Shown: positions 1 to 9,204 of the stretch, one piece after another
How positions within the stretch are numbered: position 1 is the stretch's first letter
Layout: the number at the start of each line of letters is the position of its first letter
Assembly: GCA_021732145.1 (NCBI GenBank)
Contig: JAKFVN010000049.1
Coordinates: 1 to 50,507, forward strand
Direction: 5' to 3'
Length of the DNA: 50,507 nt
Origin: Alphaproteobacteria bacterium
GTDB lineage: Bacteria > Pseudomonadota > Alphaproteobacteria > UBA9219 > RGZA01
Position numbers and translations under genes: made by a program
The notes under the pieces: generated by a model
What the model was told of the DNA's origin: nothing
Databases searched by the model: none
What the model saw: the letters and a program-made list of their open reading frames with translations, nothing else

Positions 1-127
1 GCCCTGCATCGGCACCACGGCGCGCTGTTGATTTGGCTAATGGTTTAATTCTGCGCACCAGCTCATTTCCAGCGTCGATATTAACGCCTGCCTTTGCATA
101 TGCATCTTTGGCCGCCGTGTTAGTCAT
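1..127 (-). CDS. purM: phosphoribosylformylglycinamidine cyclo-ligase, N-terminal fragment
   Basis: The first 42 codons of a gene that runs off the left edge. Reading leftwards from the ATG at 125-127 gives a protein with [20 protein letters not shown], which matches the well-known N-terminus of PurM (the E. coli protein has KDAGVDIDAGNALVGRIK). PurM makes aminoimidazole ribotide in de novo purine synthesis in the cytoplasm. An AGGA ribosome site lies seven bases before the ATG. It is divergent from the DUF2066 gene, an arrangement I recall from alphaproteobacteria. Only the N-terminus is visible, so nothing can be said about integrity. Confidence 0.9.
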   Translation of the reverse strand, partial: MTNTAAKDAYAKAGVNIDAGNELVRRIKPLAKSTARRGADAG

Positions 128-215
128 TGATTGTCCTGCTTATAATAACTAGAAATTGCCATAAAGTTCGTTATGATACGGGGCTTCTTTTTACCTAAGC
201 TTGTGACATTTGCCA

Positions 216-1811
216 ATGCTGCGTTTTATCTTTGTTTTTGCACTTATAATGCTAGGAACCGCACCTGCCATTGCGGCAAGTTCCTCGCCTTTGCCAACCA
301 TTGCTTCGCCGACACTTGGCAGCCCAACGCCCAAAGCGGCTGCGCCAGCACCCACGCCTGCACCCGTTGCCGCGAAACCAGCGCCTGCGCCTGTTAAAGA
401 CAACCCGCCCGCCGCTGTTTCAAAAATTGAAGCGCCCGCCGCGAATGACGGTTCAGGCGAAGTTTCAGAAGATGACCCCTACACCGTGCACGGCGTGAAG
501 GTGGATGTAAGCGAAAGCACATCGATGAAAGCGCGCGACAAGGCATTCACGCTGGGGCAGCAGACTGCATTCATCGCGCTCGCCAAAAGCTTGTCGGGCG
601 ATGACGCGATTAAGATTCACGATGAAGCCACCATCGGCAAGCTGATTAAAAGTTTTGAAGTGGAAAGCGAGCGCGCTTCCGGCACGCGCTATACCGCAAC
701 GCTGACCTATCACTTCAAGCCGCAGGCAACCGCAGCCTTCCTGGGCAAAAACGGCGCGGAAGTGAATGACGACCCTTATAACAGACCCAAGAAGCCCGAT
801 GGCATTCAGGCATTAAGCGCAACCACCATGCCGCCCATGCGCATATTGGTATTGCCCATGCTGCGTGCGCCAGACCGCAGCATTTTATGGGAAGAAAAAA
901 CCCCGTGGCATCTGGCATGGTATAATGTGCTGTCGGACAAGCCCACGCCGGATTTAATTTTGCCAGATGGCACGGTTGAAGATGTGGGCGCGATTACCGC
1001 CAGCGAAGCGCTGGCGGGATTAAACCTGCCCCTCACCCGCATCATGCGCAAATACCAGGCGCGCGGCGCAATTGTTCCCGTGCTGCTCGCCAACAATAAT
1101 ATGCCGCAAGCTAACCAGAACCTTTCCGTTCAACTGGCGCGCTTTGATGAACACGGCAAAATGATCAGCACCATTGTGCTGCCCGTGCCCGCACAGCCCA
1201 ACCGCAAGGATATGGAATGGCTGCAAGCCAGCGTTTCGAATTCCATCGCCGCATGGCGTGACAGCGTTTCAAAGACCATAGCGCCGCCACCGCAATATGG
1301 CGTTGCGCAGCCATCCATGCCAACCAACACAGCGCCCGGCCAATTCATCCGCGTAATGCTCACTGTGCCTTTCGCGAACATGGAAGAATGGTCGGCCAAG
1401 CGCGAAGCCTTGCAAGCCATTCCCGGCATGGCGGCGCTGGAAGTATTGCGCATGAACCGTTTCCGCGCCGTGGTGCAAATTGATTATACGGGCGCACAAA
1501 GCCAGCTTGATCAGGCGCTGTCGACGCGCAACATGCAAATCCTGCCAACCAATCCGCCCGATGGCACATACATGTTAAGCAGCACCGCCCAACCGCAGGT
1601 GATTAACGGCACACCGGGCCAGCCTGTGTTCACCACCGTTTATCCGGGCGCGCAGCCACAGCAAATGATGCCAGGCCAACACATGCCGCAGGGTCAAATG
1701 CAACAGGGATATCAACCCGCATATAATCCCGATTACCGGCAGCAACAGATGGATGCAGGCCCGGCATCCGGCCAAGACCCCAATATCCAAGAGCGATTTG
1801 AACAGCAATAA
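216..1811 (+). CDS. DUF2066 domain protein, exported
   Basis: About 531 residues. The ATG at 216 gives a clean signal peptide (MLRFIFVFALIMLGTAPAIA, then Ala-Ser rich); a TTG two codons upstream at 210 is the less likely start. A Pro/Ala-rich linker (about residues 25-75) follows, then a globular region of about 330 residues that resembles DUF2066 proteins encoded between purM and perM in proteobacteria. The last 70 residues are rich in Gln, Met, Pro and Gly and look disordered. Function is unknown; it is probably periplasmic. The stop is ten bases before the permease gene, so the two are probably co-transcribed. Family call from order and resemblance, not from a search. Confidence 0.7.
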   Translation: MLRFIFVFALIMLGTAPAIAASSSPLPTIASPTLGSPTPKAAAPAPTPAPVAAKPAPAPVKDNPPAAVSKIEAPAANDGSGEVSEDDPYTVHGVKVDVSESTSMKARDKAFTLGQQTAFIALAKSLSGDDAIKIHDEATIGKLIKSFEVESERASGTRYTATLTYHFKPQATAAFLGKNGAEVNDDPYNRPKKPDGIQALSATTMPPMRILVLPMLRAPDRSILWEEKTPWHLAWYNVLSDKPTPDLILPDGTVEDVGAITASEALAGLNLPLTRIMRKYQARGAIVPVLLANNNMPQANQNLSVQLARFDEHGKMISTIVLPVPAQPNRKDMEWLQASVSNSIAAWRDSVSKTIAPPPQYGVAQPSMPTNTAPGQFIRVMLTVPFANMEEWSAKREALQAIPGMAALEVLRMNRFRAVVQIDYTGAQSQLDQALSTRNMQILPTNPPDGTYMLSSTAQPQVINGTPGQPVFTTVYPGAQPQQMMPGQHMPQGQMQQGYQPAYNPDYRQQQMDAGPASGQDPNIQERFEQQ

Positions 1812-1820
1812 TCATCCCTG

Positions 1821-2906
1821 ATGAAACTGGAATCTTCAGATACACATTATCAAGTACGGTTTTGGTTTCTGGCCATTATAGGCTTTGCCGCGATGGTGTG
1901 GCTGCTGTCGGGCGTGCTAACGCCGTTCGCGCTTGCGCTGGCGATTGCCTATTTCCTTAACCCTATCGTGAGCGGCCTGTGCAAAATTGGCGTACCGCGC
2001 TGGCTTGGGACTTTAACTGTACTACTCGTCTTCCTGGCGATTATTACTACCGCGACCATTTTCCTTGCGCCGCTCATCCGCGCGCAGGTCGTGGAGCTTG
2101 TGAACTCCCTGCCTTCCTATATTGATACGCTGCAACAGGAATTATGGCCACGCATCAAGGACGTGCTGGGGCGGCTTCCCGCGGTTGACACCAGCAAGCT
2201 GCAAGATACCTTCAGCCAATACACCAATGATGTGGTGAACTTTGCCGGCAGATTGCTGGGCAGTGTCGTGACGAGCAGCATGGCGCTCCTCGACATGCTG
2301 GTGCTGATGATACTAACGCCAGTCATCGCATTCTATCTGATGCGCGATTGGCAGGGCATGCTTTCCAAAGTGGATAGTTACCTGCCCGTGCGTCATGCGC
2401 CCGCCATTCGCCAGGAACTGCGCAACATTGATACGATGATTGCAGGCTTCATTCGCGGGCAGGCCTTGGTTAGCCTGGCGCTTGCTTCCTATTACAGCAT
2501 TGCCCTCAGCCTTGCGGGCTTGAAATACGGCATGGTCATCGGCCTGATTAGCGGATTTTTATCCTTCATTCCCATCGTTGGAACGCTGACCGGCATCATC
2601 ACCAGCCTTATCATGGCATTCATCCAATTCGATAATACAAGTTCGATTTTGATGGTGGGCGCTATCTTTGCGGTGGCGCAAGTGCTCGATGGTTATTTCC
2701 TGACGCCTAAATTGGTGGGCGACCGCGTGGGCCTGCATCCGGTATGGATTATTTTCGCGGTGCTGGCGGGTGGCAAATTGCTGGGGCCGCTGGGCATTAT
2801 CATCGCGGTGCCCTTTGCGGGAACGATTGCCATTCTTATCCGCCTTGGCCTGCGCCAATACCGCCGCAGCAGATTTTTCAGCCCCATTCCGCCATCGGGT
2901 CATTAA
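1821..2906 (+). CDS. perM: AI-2E/PerM family permease
   Basis: 361 residues with about eight hydrophobic segments arranged as in the AI-2E transporter (PF01594) family: paired helices near the N-terminus, a long soluble stretch (about residues 90-150), and a C-terminal membrane block containing GFLSFIPIVGTLTG and LHPVWIIFAVLAGGKLLGPL, which are the family's most conserved segments. The substrate is unknown; members have been linked to autoinducer-2 export and Na+/H+ antiport. It starts ten bases after the DUF2066 stop and ends five bases before Hda, so the three genes look like one operon. Confidence 0.85.
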   Translation: MKLESSDTHYQVRFWFLAIIGFAAMVWLLSGVLTPFALALAIAYFLNPIVSGLCKIGVPRWLGTLTVLLVFLAIITTATIFLAPLIRAQVVELVNSLPSYIDTLQQELWPRIKDVLGRLPAVDTSKLQDTFSQYTNDVVNFAGRLLGSVVTSSMALLDMLVLMILTPVIAFYLMRDWQGMLSKVDSYLPVRHAPAIRQELRNIDTMIAGFIRGQALVSLALASYYSIALSLAGLKYGMVIGLISGFLSFIPIVGTLTGIITSLIMAFIQFDNTSSILMVGAIFAVAQVLDGYFLTPKLVGDRVGLHPVWIIFAVLAGGKLLGPLGIIIAVPFAGTIAILIRLGLRQYRRSRFFSPIPPSGH

Positions 2907-2911
2907 CCATC

Positions 2912-3547
2912 ATGGCGCAGCAAATCCCGTTTGCATTGCCTGTTGACCCCAGCATGGGGGAAGATGATTTTCTCATCACACCCAGCAATCAAACCGCCGC
3001 CACGCAACTCTACAGCGATAACGCAACCCTACTGCTTGGCCCAAAAGGCACAGGCAAAAGCCATTTGGCGCGCATCTGGCAAAAGCGCCGAAATGCAGTC
3101 GCATTTGATATTTCAAGCACCAATATCGGCACCTTATCGCAAGCCGTGCTGTGGGAAGATGCCGATGCAACCCATTGGAATGCGCAAGCCCAGGAAGCAG
3201 CATTTCATTTACTGAACACCGTGAAGGAAAAAAAACTCCCCTTGCTCATCACCGCAACCACGCCCGCTGCGCAGTGGAATTTAACGCTGGCGGATTTACG
3301 CTCCCGCCTGCTGGCCATCCATGTTGCCAGCATTGATATGCCCGATGATGCGTTGGTAGCAGGTTTATTGCTGAAGCACTTCAAGGACAGGCAATTGCGC
3401 GTGAGCGAAGATGTGCTCAGCTACATCATTCCGCGCATTGCACGTGATGGCGCTGCGATTGAAGGTCTAGTGAAGCAGCTTGATGAATTATCGCTGGCAA
3501 ATAACCGCGCGATTACCATCCCGCTGATTAAAAAAGTACTGGATTAA
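2912..3547 (+). CDS. hda: DnaA-homologous replication regulator Hda
   Basis: 211 residues from the ATG at 2912; a longer open frame exists upstream but would lie inside the permease gene. The N-terminus [10 protein letters not shown] carries a QxPxxL-like sliding-clamp-binding motif, followed by [13 protein letters not shown], typical of Hda. The Walker A loop GPKGTGKS is at residues 43-50 of a DnaA-type AAA+ domain. Hda with the clamp stimulates ATP hydrolysis by DnaA and prevents re-initiation. It has no DnaA domain IV (DNA-binding helix-turn-helix), as expected. The gene follows perM and its stop codon overlaps that of the convergent CobW gene by four bases (TTAA). Confidence 0.85.
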   Translation: MAQQIPFALPVDPSMGEDDFLITPSNQTAATQLYSDNATLLLGPKGTGKSHLARIWQKRRNAVAFDISSTNIGTLSQAVLWEDADATHWNAQAQEAAFHLLNTVKEKKLPLLITATTPAAQWNLTLADLRSRLLAIHVASIDMPDDALVAGLLLKHFKDRQLRVSEDVLSYIIPRIARDGAAIEGLVKQLDELSLANNRAITIPLIKKVLD

Positions 3548-4596
3548 GCAGCGCAGGCTGCAAAGCCCTTTTGCAAATCATCCACCGGCAAATCGCGGCC
3601 AATGAATACCAAACGGCTTTGCTTGTTTTCATTTGCCTTCCATGGGCGCTGGAAGCCGCCTTCCTTCACCATATGCACGGCTTGGAATACAAAGCGGTCT
3701 GGCTCCCCATTTAGATTCAAAATGCCCTTGGAACGCAGAATGTTCTGGCCATGGTTGGCAAGCACATCGCTAATCCAGCCATCAAATTTTTCGGTATCAA
3801 GCGGCTTCTCGCTGCTGAGCGAAATACTGCTAATGCCTTCGTAATGCGGGGCATGGTCGTGGTGCTCGTGATGATGATGGTCGTGCCCCTGATGATGGTC
3901 GTGATCATGGCCGCAATGCTCGTCATGCACATGGTGTGGGTCGTGCGAGTGGTCGCACAGGAAATGCGGGTCTGCTTCCAGAATGCGTTCCAAATCAAAT
4001 GCGCCGCGGTTGAGGATTTTATCCAGTGCAATCGATGAACGCTGCGTGTGATAAATCGGCGCATAGCGATTGATGATTTTGATGGTCTTTTCCAGTTCCG
4101 ATAATTCGCTCGCACTTACCAAATCGGTTTTATTGAGCAGGATTACGTCAGCAAAGGCGATTTGTTCAACGGCTTCCTTACTGTCGTTCAAACGCGCGGA
4201 TAAGTGCTTGGCGTCCACCACTGTCACCACCGCATCCAGTTTCGTGCGGCGGGCAACGTCTTCATCCACAAAGAATGTTTGGGCAACGGGTGCTGGGTCA
4301 GCAAGGCCTGTGGTTTCCACAATAATCGCATCAAAGGTGCCCTTGCGTTTCATCAAATTGCTAATGATGCGGATAAGATCGCCGCGCACGGTACAGCAGA
4401 TGCACCCGTTGTTCATCTCGAACACTTCTTCATCGCTATCGACAATCAAATCGTTATCAATACCGATTTCGCCAAATTCATTGACTATCACCGCGTATTT
4501 TTTGCCATGCGGTTCCGACAGAATGCGGTTCAGCAAGGTTGTTTTGCCAGCACCCAGATAGCCTGTGAGCACCGTTACGGGGATTTTTTGTTCCAT
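3544..4596 (-). CDS. CobW/COG0523 family metal-handling GTPase
   Basis: 350 residues. The ATG at 4596 is preferred over the ATG at 4623 because GAGAG sits at ribosome-site distance before it and [12 protein letters not shown] is the usual family start. Visible motifs are Walker [10 protein letters not shown] (12-20), the metal-binding GCICC (64-68), VETTGLADP (switch/Walker B), NKTD (guanine specificity) and a C-terminal CobW_C domain. A histidine-rich loop ([19 protein letters not shown]) between the domains indicates Zn2+ or another transition metal. Family members (YeiR, ZigA, YjiA) are GTP-dependent metallochaperones. No obvious cobalamin genes are nearby, so a zinc role is more likely than CobW proper. 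Confidence 0.88.
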   Translation of the reverse strand: MEQKIPVTVLTGYLGAGKTTLLNRILSEPHGKKYAVIVNEFGEIGIDNDLIVDSDEEVFEMNNGCICCTVRGDLIRIISNLMKRKGTFDAIIVETTGLADPAPVAQTFFVDEDVARRTKLDAVVTVVDAKHLSARLNDSKEAVEQIAFADVILLNKTDLVSASELSELEKTIKIINRYAPIYHTQRSSIALDKILNRGAFDLERILEADPHFLCDHSHDPHHVHDEHCGHDHDHHQGHDHHHHEHHDHAPHYEGISSISLSSEKPLDTEKFDGWISDVLANHGQNILRSKGILNLNGEPDRFVFQAVHMVKEGGFQRPWKANENKQSRLVFIGRDLPVDDLQKGFAACAA

Positions 4597-4697
4597 GATG
4601 ACTCTCAATTTTCCTTGGCACATTTTTTATAGATTAGAACGCTTCTTTCTCATACAATCTGCCCATTAAGTCTAGTGTGTTCAGAAAGCCTTTCAAT

Positions 4698-5765
4698 ATG
4701 CCCAAAAACATTATCGTTGCAGGCGGTGCCGGTTACATTGGCAGCCATTTTTGCAAATTGGCCGAAGCAAAAGGCTATACTCCCATTACGGTGGATAGAC
4801 TAACCAGCCCTTCGTCGCGCGTGGAAGAATGGCGCAAGCAAGCGGTGCAATGGGGCCCGCTGGAAGTTGCGGATATTGGCGATGAAGCCGCCATTGAAGC
4901 GATTGCGCAAACCTACAAACCCGTTGCGGTTGTGTGTTTTGCAGCATTGATTGAAGTGGCTGAATCCGTCGCAAAGCCCGATATGTATTGGGATAATAAT
5001 TTTAATAAGGCCGTGCGTTTTTTCAAAACACTGGAACGCAATGGCGTAAAACATGCCGTGTTTTCATCCACCGCTGCGGTTTATGGCAATCCCGTTGAAC
5101 CGCGCCCATTGGTTGAAGATGATATGCTTGCGCCCATTAATCCATATGGCATGACAAAACTGGCAACTGAAATTGCATTACAGGGCACGCGTAAAAATGC
5201 ATCTGACACGTTCATGGCGGAGATGAAGCAGCGTTCCGCAAATATGGATTTCCCAAAATTAAACAGCGTCATCTTCCGTTATTTTAACGCAGCTGGCGCG
5301 GATGATTGCTGCACGATTGGCGAAATGCACGAACCTGAAACGCATTTGATTGCGAACGCGGTGCTGGCCGCGCAAAACGCGCGCGATTTTGCAAAAGATA
5401 AAAAATTCACATTGAATGGCACCGATTACCCAACGCCCGATGGCACATGCGTGCGCGATTATGTTCACGTGGATGATTTGGCGCTGGCGCATATTCAAGG
5501 GTTAGAATACCTGCTGGCGGGCGGCAAAAACGAAGCCTTTAACCTTGGCACCGGCAAGGGTTATAGCGTGCGCGAAGTCATTAACGGCGTTAAGAAAGCA
5601 ACGGGCAAAGATTTCAAGGTGAATGAAGGCCCGCGCCGCGCAGGCGACCCCGCCTTTCTGGTCGCCAATGCAGATAAGGCCGAGCGCGTGCTGGGCTGGA
5701 AGCCCGTTAAAAACCTGGATGCGATTATTCAAAGCGCCGCAACATTCCACGGCAAGCACGGTTAG
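4698..5765 (+). CDS. galE: UDP-glucose 4-epimerase family protein
   Basis: 355 residues, the usual GalE length. The N-terminal Rossmann motif GGAGYIGSH (9-17) binds [11 protein letters not shown] and the catalytic NPYGMTK (YxxxK) motif follow; the C-terminal part has [11 protein letters not shown] and [11 protein letters not shown], both typical of GalE. It interconverts UDP-glucose and UDP-galactose and would feed the polysaccharide locus 28 kb to the right. The ATG at 4698 is chosen over an in-frame GTG at 4677 because the protein then starts [10 protein letters not shown] as in homologues. A possible -10 (TACAAT, 4653-4658) lies in the divergent gap with the CobW gene. Specificity for Glc/Gal versus GlcNAc/GalNAc cannot be decided. 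Confidence 0.88.
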   Translation: MPKNIIVAGGAGYIGSHFCKLAEAKGYTPITVDRLTSPSSRVEEWRKQAVQWGPLEVADIGDEAAIEAIAQTYKPVAVVCFAALIEVAESVAKPDMYWDNNFNKAVRFFKTLERNGVKHAVFSSTAAVYGNPVEPRPLVEDDMLAPINPYGMTKLATEIALQGTRKNASDTFMAEMKQRSANMDFPKLNSVIFRYFNAAGADDCCTIGEMHEPETHLIANAVLAAQNARDFAKDKKFTLNGTDYPTPDGTCVRDYVHVDDLALAHIQGLEYLLAGGKNEAFNLGTGKGYSVREVINGVKKATGKDFKVNEGPRRAGDPAFLVANADKAERVLGWKPVKNLDAIIQSAATFHGKHG

Positions 5766-6442
5766 GCGACGTCTTTAGGCTCTTGGCCGTAATACATCAC
5801 GCCGATTTTGATGTTTTCTTCCCCGTGATCGCGGCGGCGTTTATTGGTATCGCGCAGACTGTAAATACAGCCGCAATATTCCTGCTGGTAAAAATGCTCG
5901 CGCTTGGAGATATCAATCATGCGTTCGGCCCCGCCGCCTTTGCGCCAGTTATAATCCCAATAGGTCAGGCCTTCATAACGCGAAGCTGCGCGGTGACCGC
6001 AGCCATTAATCTGGTTCATATCTTTCCAGCGGGAAATACCAAGGCATGAGGTGAACAGATTAAACCCATGTTCATGCGCATAAAGTGCCGTGCGCTCAAA
6101 GCGCATATCAAAACATTCGGTACAGCGCTTGCCCTTTTCCTTTTCCCATTCCATGCCCTTCATGCGATCAAACCAGTTATCGGTATCGTAATCGGCATCG
6201 ATGAACGGGATACCCATCTTTTCAGCAAAGCGGATGTTCTCCTGCTTGCGCAGTTCATATTCTTCGCGTGGATGGATGTTGGGATTGTAGAAATAGATGG
6301 TGATATCTAAACCACTCGCCTGCATCGCTTCCATCACCTCGCCCGAACATGGCGCACAGCAGGAATGCAGCAGCACTTTGTCCGCGCCAGTTGGCACAGG
6401 CAGTTTAAAGCGTTCAACGGTTAGATTATCGGGCTGCGTCAC
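5762..6442 (-). CDS. queH: epoxyqueuosine reductase QueH
   Basis: 226 residues from a GTG at 6440-6442, preferred because GGAAG lies six bases upstream and the ATG at 6514 would put the first 24 codons inside ogt. The protein carries the DUF208/QueH signature: CCAPC (residues 28-32), [19 protein letters not shown] and YCGCIYS, whose cysteines bind the 4Fe-4S cluster and the neighbouring metal. QueH reduces epoxyqueuosine in tRNA to queuosine, the last step of the pathway whose early genes are at 14066-16253. The start overlaps the ogt stop by 17 bases, so they are co-transcribed. The stop overlaps that of convergent galE by four bases (TTAG). Confidence 0.9.
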   Translation of the reverse strand: MTQPDNLTVERFKLPVPTGADKVLLHSCCAPCSGEVMEAMQASGLDITIYFYNPNIHPREEYELRKQENIRFAEKMGIPFIDADYDTDNWFDRMKGMEWEKEKGKRCTECFDMRFERTALYAHEHGFNLFTSCLGISRWKDMNQINGCGHRAASRYEGLTYWDYNWRKGGGAERMIDISKREHFYQQEYCGCIYSLRDTNKRRRDHGEENIKIGVMYYGQEPKDVA

Positions 6443-6992
6443 GTTCTGCTTCCAATGATAATAAATAGCGTTTCTTGGACAGGCCGCCGGTATACCCACC
6501 AATGGAACCATCATGACTAATCACGCGGTGGCATGGCACCAATACGCATAGCGGGTTTTTGCCATTGGCGGTTCCGACCGCACGGCATGCCTTGGGGTTG
6601 CCCACCATCACCGCAACATCCTTATAGCTTGCCGTTTTGCCATAGGGAATTTTTGATAAAGCGTTCCATACTTTTTTCTGGAACGGCGTTCCCTTTACTT
6701 CAAGCGGCACATCAAAAGATGTCAGCTTGCCTTTGAAATATTTTTCTAATTGCTGTTTTGCCTTATTCAAAATCGCGTCATGCGCGCCTGCATTCAATTC
6801 CGTTTTATTGGCTACTTTATTTAGTAATGGCGCTTCCGAAATACGGATAGCGGTCAGGGCATGGCCATTGCCATAAAGGGTCAGAATGCCCAAAGGGCTA
6901 TCCATCATAGCCGCGCATGCGCTTGGCTTGAGCTTGGATATCGCACCCACGTTGACCGTCCGTTTTGCCAGTCTTTTCATTGCTTTTGCCAT
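6426..6992 (-). CDS. ogt: methylated-DNA--protein-cysteine methyltransferase
   Basis: About 188 residues. The C-terminal ATase domain has the active-site motif VPCHRVI with the acceptor Cys at about residue 154, preceded by [17 protein letters not shown] and the helix-turn-helix stretch [14 protein letters not shown]. It repairs O6-alkylguanine by moving the alkyl group irreversibly to its own cysteine. The N-terminal domain lacks the Ada metal-binding part, so it is the Ogt/AGT form. The start is uncertain: ATG at 6992 has GGA before it, and ATG at 7001 is also possible. It is the upstream member of an ogt-queH operon. Confidence 0.9.
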   Translation of the reverse strand: MAKAMKRLAKRTVNVGAISKLKPSACAAMMDSPLGILTLYGNGHALTAIRISEAPLLNKVANKTELNAGAHDAILNKAKQQLEKYFKGKLTSFDVPLEVKGTPFQKKVWNALSKIPYGKTASYKDVAVMVGNPKACRAVGTANGKNPLCVLVPCHRVISHDGSIGGYTGGLSKKRYLLSLEAERDAAR

Positions 6993-7074
6993 GATTTCCA
7001 TCCCGAATTTATGCGTAGCTTATGCCAGAAGCCCAGTAAAAATACACGTCTATTCCATGAGATTACCAAATAGG

Positions 7075-7210
7075 CTTGCCAGTTATCAGGAAATTGGGGT
7101 AAAAACCATCTCGTTTGGCTTAAGACTACGCCCGGATACAACCTATCTTGCGCTACGACTTTGACAAACTTTTGGAGCACCTGCTCTTAAAGCAAAACTA
7201 AACTGGCAAG
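7075..7210 (+). repeat. long-range inverted repeat in the csp leader
   Basis: CTTGCCAGTT at 7075-7084 is exactly complementary to AACTGGCAAG at 7201-7210. The second arm ends on the first base of the GAAGGAG ribosome site of the cold-shock gene. If both arms are transcribed they would close a domain of about 136 bases next to the ribosome site. Seen directly; the function is inferred. Confidence 0.6.
7161..7191 (+). promoter_or_regulatory. csp: possible csp promoter with internal palindrome
   Basis: A perfect -35 hexamer TTGACA (7161-7166) precedes the cold-shock gene; the -10 is weak (CTTAAA at 7186-7191 with a 19-base spacer, or CTCTTA at 7184-7189). Between them lies GAGCACCTGCTC (7175-7186), an inverted repeat GAGCA-CC-TGCTC in operator position. 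If this is the only promoter, the 5' arm of the 7075-7210 repeat is not transcribed. Confidence 0.4.
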
Positions 7211-7223
7211 AAGGAGTATCACT

Positions 7224-7427
7224 ATGCCATCAGGTACAGTAAAATGGTTCAACGCCCAGAAGGGTTATGGATTCATCACACCAGACGAAGGTGGCCGCGA
7301 CGTGTTCGTTCACGTTACCGCTGTTGAACGCGCTGGCATGGACGGTTTGCGTGAAGGTCAAAAGATTTCCTACGAAATCGCGACCCAAAAAGGCAAAGAA
7401 TCAGCAGTAAATCTTAAAGCTGTTTAA
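7224..7427 (+). CDS. csp: cold-shock protein, CspA family
   Basis: 67 residues, a single cold-shock domain. RNP1 is KGYGFI and RNP2 is VFVHV, with the aromatic surface WFN.KGYGFI intact, so it should bind single-stranded RNA or DNA as a chaperone. A strong ribosome site (AAGGAG, 7211-7216) lies eight bases before the ATG. The 220-base leader has no other gene and carries the inverted repeat and promoter noted separately. A strong terminator follows at 7450-7483, so the gene is a monocistronic unit. Whether it is cold-induced or constitutive cannot be told from the protein. Confidence 0.95.
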   Translation: MPSGTVKWFNAQKGYGFITPDEGGRDVFVHVTAVERAGMDGLREGQKISYEIATQKGKESAVNLKAV

Positions 7428-7449
7428 GCCTTTCGACGAATTTCTGATA

Positions 7450-7483
7450 AACTCCCCGGAACGCAAATTCCGGGGAGTTTTTT
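7450..7483 (+). terminator. Rho-independent terminator of csp
   Basis: A perfect 12-bp stem, AACTCCCCGGAA (7450-7461) and TTCCGGGGAGTT (7468-7479), with a six-base loop and a T-run. The T-run ends on the ATG of the next gene (7484). Confidence 0.92.
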
Positions 7484-7876
7484 ATGTCCAAACGCAAACC
7501 ACGGCGGCTGTTACGATTTGAAGGCAAATCCGACCCTGTGCTGTCACACCGCCAATGGTTGCAGCGCATCATCAATACCCTATGGCTGGCTTTTGGTGTC
7601 ATTACCATTTCGCTTGGCATTGGCATTATGGGGTATCATTTTATCTCCGGCCTTCCCTGGATTGATGCGATTTTGGAGGCCTCGATGATTTTGGGCGGCA
7701 TGGGCGCAATCGCGCCGATAACAACCGATGCCGCAAAATTATTCGCATCCTTTTATGCGTTGATGAGCGGCCTGGTTATCATCAGCACCACCGGTATTCT
7801 GCTTGCGCCCTTCCTGCACCGCATGATGCACCGCTTTCACGCCGACCCGGAACCCGATGGCGGAAGCGATAAATGA
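7484..7876 (+). CDS. small membrane protein resembling a K+-channel pore module without filter
   Basis: 130 residues. A basic N-terminus, a first membrane helix (about residues 28-52), a short re-entrant-like segment (60-80) and a second helix (90-112), then a polar tail. The layout TM - pore helix - TM and the stretch [23 protein letters not shown] follow the pattern around the filter of two-TM K+ channels (TVGYGD.xP.T..GK.FA..Y.L), but the TVGYGD filter is replaced by GGMGAIA. It is therefore not a classical K+ channel. The gene starts right at the csp terminator and overlaps the methyltransferase start by four bases (ATGA). Function unknown. Confidence 0.7.
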   Translation: MSKRKPRRLLRFEGKSDPVLSHRQWLQRIINTLWLAFGVITISLGIGIMGYHFISGLPWIDAILEASMILGGMGAIAPITTDAAKLFASFYALMSGLVIISTTGILLAPFLHRMMHRFHADPEPDGGSDK

Positions 7877-8472
7877 ATACGCTTTTAAAACTGAACCGCG
7901 AAGACACGCTCAGCGTTGCCGAATTAAAGGCCGAAGGCATTTGGCCCAAGCATTATATATCGGCGATTGGGCTTATTCCGCTATTGCGTAATCTTGGCGA
8001 TAATATAAACGGCCTCGAAATCGGCGTGTGCCGCGGCGAGAATATCGCGCGGTTTCTTGATGAATGCCCCAATATCGCGCATATCGACGCGGTTGATCCA
8101 TTCATGGCGTATGATGACCCCAATGGCGGCATGGATCAGGCAATGATGGATGCGTTCCACGCGCTGGCTGTAAAAAACTTTGAAAACTATCCGGGGCGCG
8201 TAACCTTGCACCGCATGCGTTCCGTCAACTTTGCGCGCACGGTTGATGATGGGTTTTATGATTACCTGTTCATTGATGGCGATCATTCCTATGAAGCGGT
8301 GCGCGATGATATCGCCGCGTGGTATCCCAAACTAAAAACCGGCGGATTGTTTTGCGGGCATGATGTGCTGGTTAAGGATGTGCAACGCGCGATTGTTGAA
8401 TTCCGCGATACAAATGGCATCACCACGCCCGTGCAGCTATGCAAAAACACGGTGTGGTACTGGCAGAAATAG
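7873..8472 (+). CDS. class I SAM-dependent methyltransferase (Methyltransf_24-like)
   Basis: 199 residues. Motif I is [15 protein letters not shown], followed by an acidic motif II end (IDAVDPF), and a late [18 protein letters not shown] plus [10 protein letters not shown], which are typical of the Methyltransf_24 group that includes sugar and small-molecule O-methyltransferases. The substrate is unknown. Translation is probably coupled to the preceding membrane protein through the ATGA overlap at 7873-7876. A hairpin terminator is at 8611-8638. Confidence 0.8.
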   Translation: MNTLLKLNREDTLSVAELKAEGIWPKHYISAIGLIPLLRNLGDNINGLEIGVCRGENIARFLDECPNIAHIDAVDPFMAYDDPNGGMDQAMMDAFHALAVKNFENYPGRVTLHRMRSVNFARTVDDGFYDYLFIDGDHSYEAVRDDIAAWYPKLKTGGLFCGHDVLVKDVQRAIVEFRDTNGITTPVQLCKNTVWYWQK

Positions 8473-8863
8473 GAACTTATTTTACGTTCAAACGCCGCCC
8501 ATTATCTTTACGGGGCTTCGCTCGCATAAACTCGCGGCATGATGGTCATCATACTTCAGGAATCGAATTAATCCGCCCCCATTCCATTATGTGTTAAACT
8601 GTGAGATGCCAAAAACCCCTATAAATTAAGGGTTTTTTAAACCTGTTTTCGCGATTTCTGTGGATTAAGCCCGTTTAAAAGGCATTTTTCTGCATTTTTT
8701 TTGCAAACATGCGAAAAATGCTATCGACAAAGGCGTTTAAAGCTGCTGAGAATTCATTCGTTCACTGCTGTGATTCTAAGGTTAAACAACAAACCTCACT
8801 AAAACGGGCATTGAACGTAGACCTTTAATTTCTTCGAACCCTTAAAAAACAGGACCACTGCTC
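8473..8863. other. 391-base non-coding stretch between methyltransferase and HU genes
   Basis: No convincing gene is present on either strand. It contains the terminator at 8611-8638 and then an AT-rich, T-rich block with an inverted repeat GCATTTTTC (8682-8690) / GAAAAATGC (8713-8721). The rest is presumably the promoter and leader of the HU gene, but I cannot point to a clear -35/-10 pair. I see no tRNA-like fold in it. Confidence 0.6.
8611..8638 (+). terminator. hairpin terminator after the methyltransferase
   Basis: AAAAACCC (8611-8618) pairs with GGGTTTTT (8630-8637) around an 11-base loop and continues into a short T-run. The stem is A/T-heavy and about 140 bases downstream of the stop. 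The A-rich 5' arm means it could also act on leftward transcription. Confidence 0.6.
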
Positions 8864-9163
8864 ATGGCTACTGCAACTCAACCAACCGTAACTCTGAAGC
8901 AAATCGCAGCTGAACTGGCTGAAAAGAACGATATGCCAAAGAAGACCCTCAACACCCTGATGGAAGGCCTCGTAGCTTCCCTCGTTAAGAACCTCAAGAA
9001 GGGCAACCGCGTTCGCATGGCTGGCCTCGGCATCTTGCAAGTTCGCAAGCGCGCTGCTCGCATGGGCCGCAACCCAGCCACCGGAGAAACCATCTCCATC
9101 CCAGCAAAGAAGAAGATTGCTTTCCGCGCTGCTAAGGAACTTAAAGAAGCAGTTGGCAAGTAA
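8864..9163 (+). CDS. HU/IHF-family DNA-binding protein
   Basis: 99 residues. The second half has GRNPATGETISIPAKKKIAFRAAKELKE, the beta-arm and C-terminal helix signature of the HU/IHF family, including the Arg-Asn-Pro tip that intercalates in DNA. The N-terminal helices (LKQIAAELAEKNDMPKK) are more divergent than in HU-beta and the protein has a short Thr/Gln extension. It is a nucleoid protein that bends DNA. AGGA lies nine bases before the ATG. A strong terminator follows. Whether it acts as HU or as a site-specific relative cannot be said. Confidence 0.88.
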   Translation: MATATQPTVTLKQIAAELAEKNDMPKKTLNTLMEGLVASLVKNLKKGNRVRMAGLGILQVRKRAARMGRNPATGETISIPAKKKIAFRAAKELKEAVGK

Positions 9164-9171
9164 TTGCTAAA

Positions 9172-9198
9172 CATTATTCGCTTTATTGCGGAATAATG
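9172..9198 (+). other. hairpin after HU stop
   Basis: CATTATTC (9172-9179) pairs with GAATAATG (9191-9198). It has no T-run of its own but stands just before the strong terminator at 9205-9231; it may protect the 3' end of the HU mRNA. Confidence 0.5.
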
Positions 9199-9204
9199 AA
9201 CAAA

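Noticed and set aside
7873-8472. Sugar O-methyltransferase of the polysaccharide locus
   Set aside because: The fold fits, but the gene is 25 kb from that locus and coupled to a membrane protein, so a link to the polymer has no support.
8473-8600. tRNA or small ORF in the gap after the methyltransferase
   Set aside because: I cannot draw an acceptor stem and T-arm in this stretch, and the short frames have no ribosome site.
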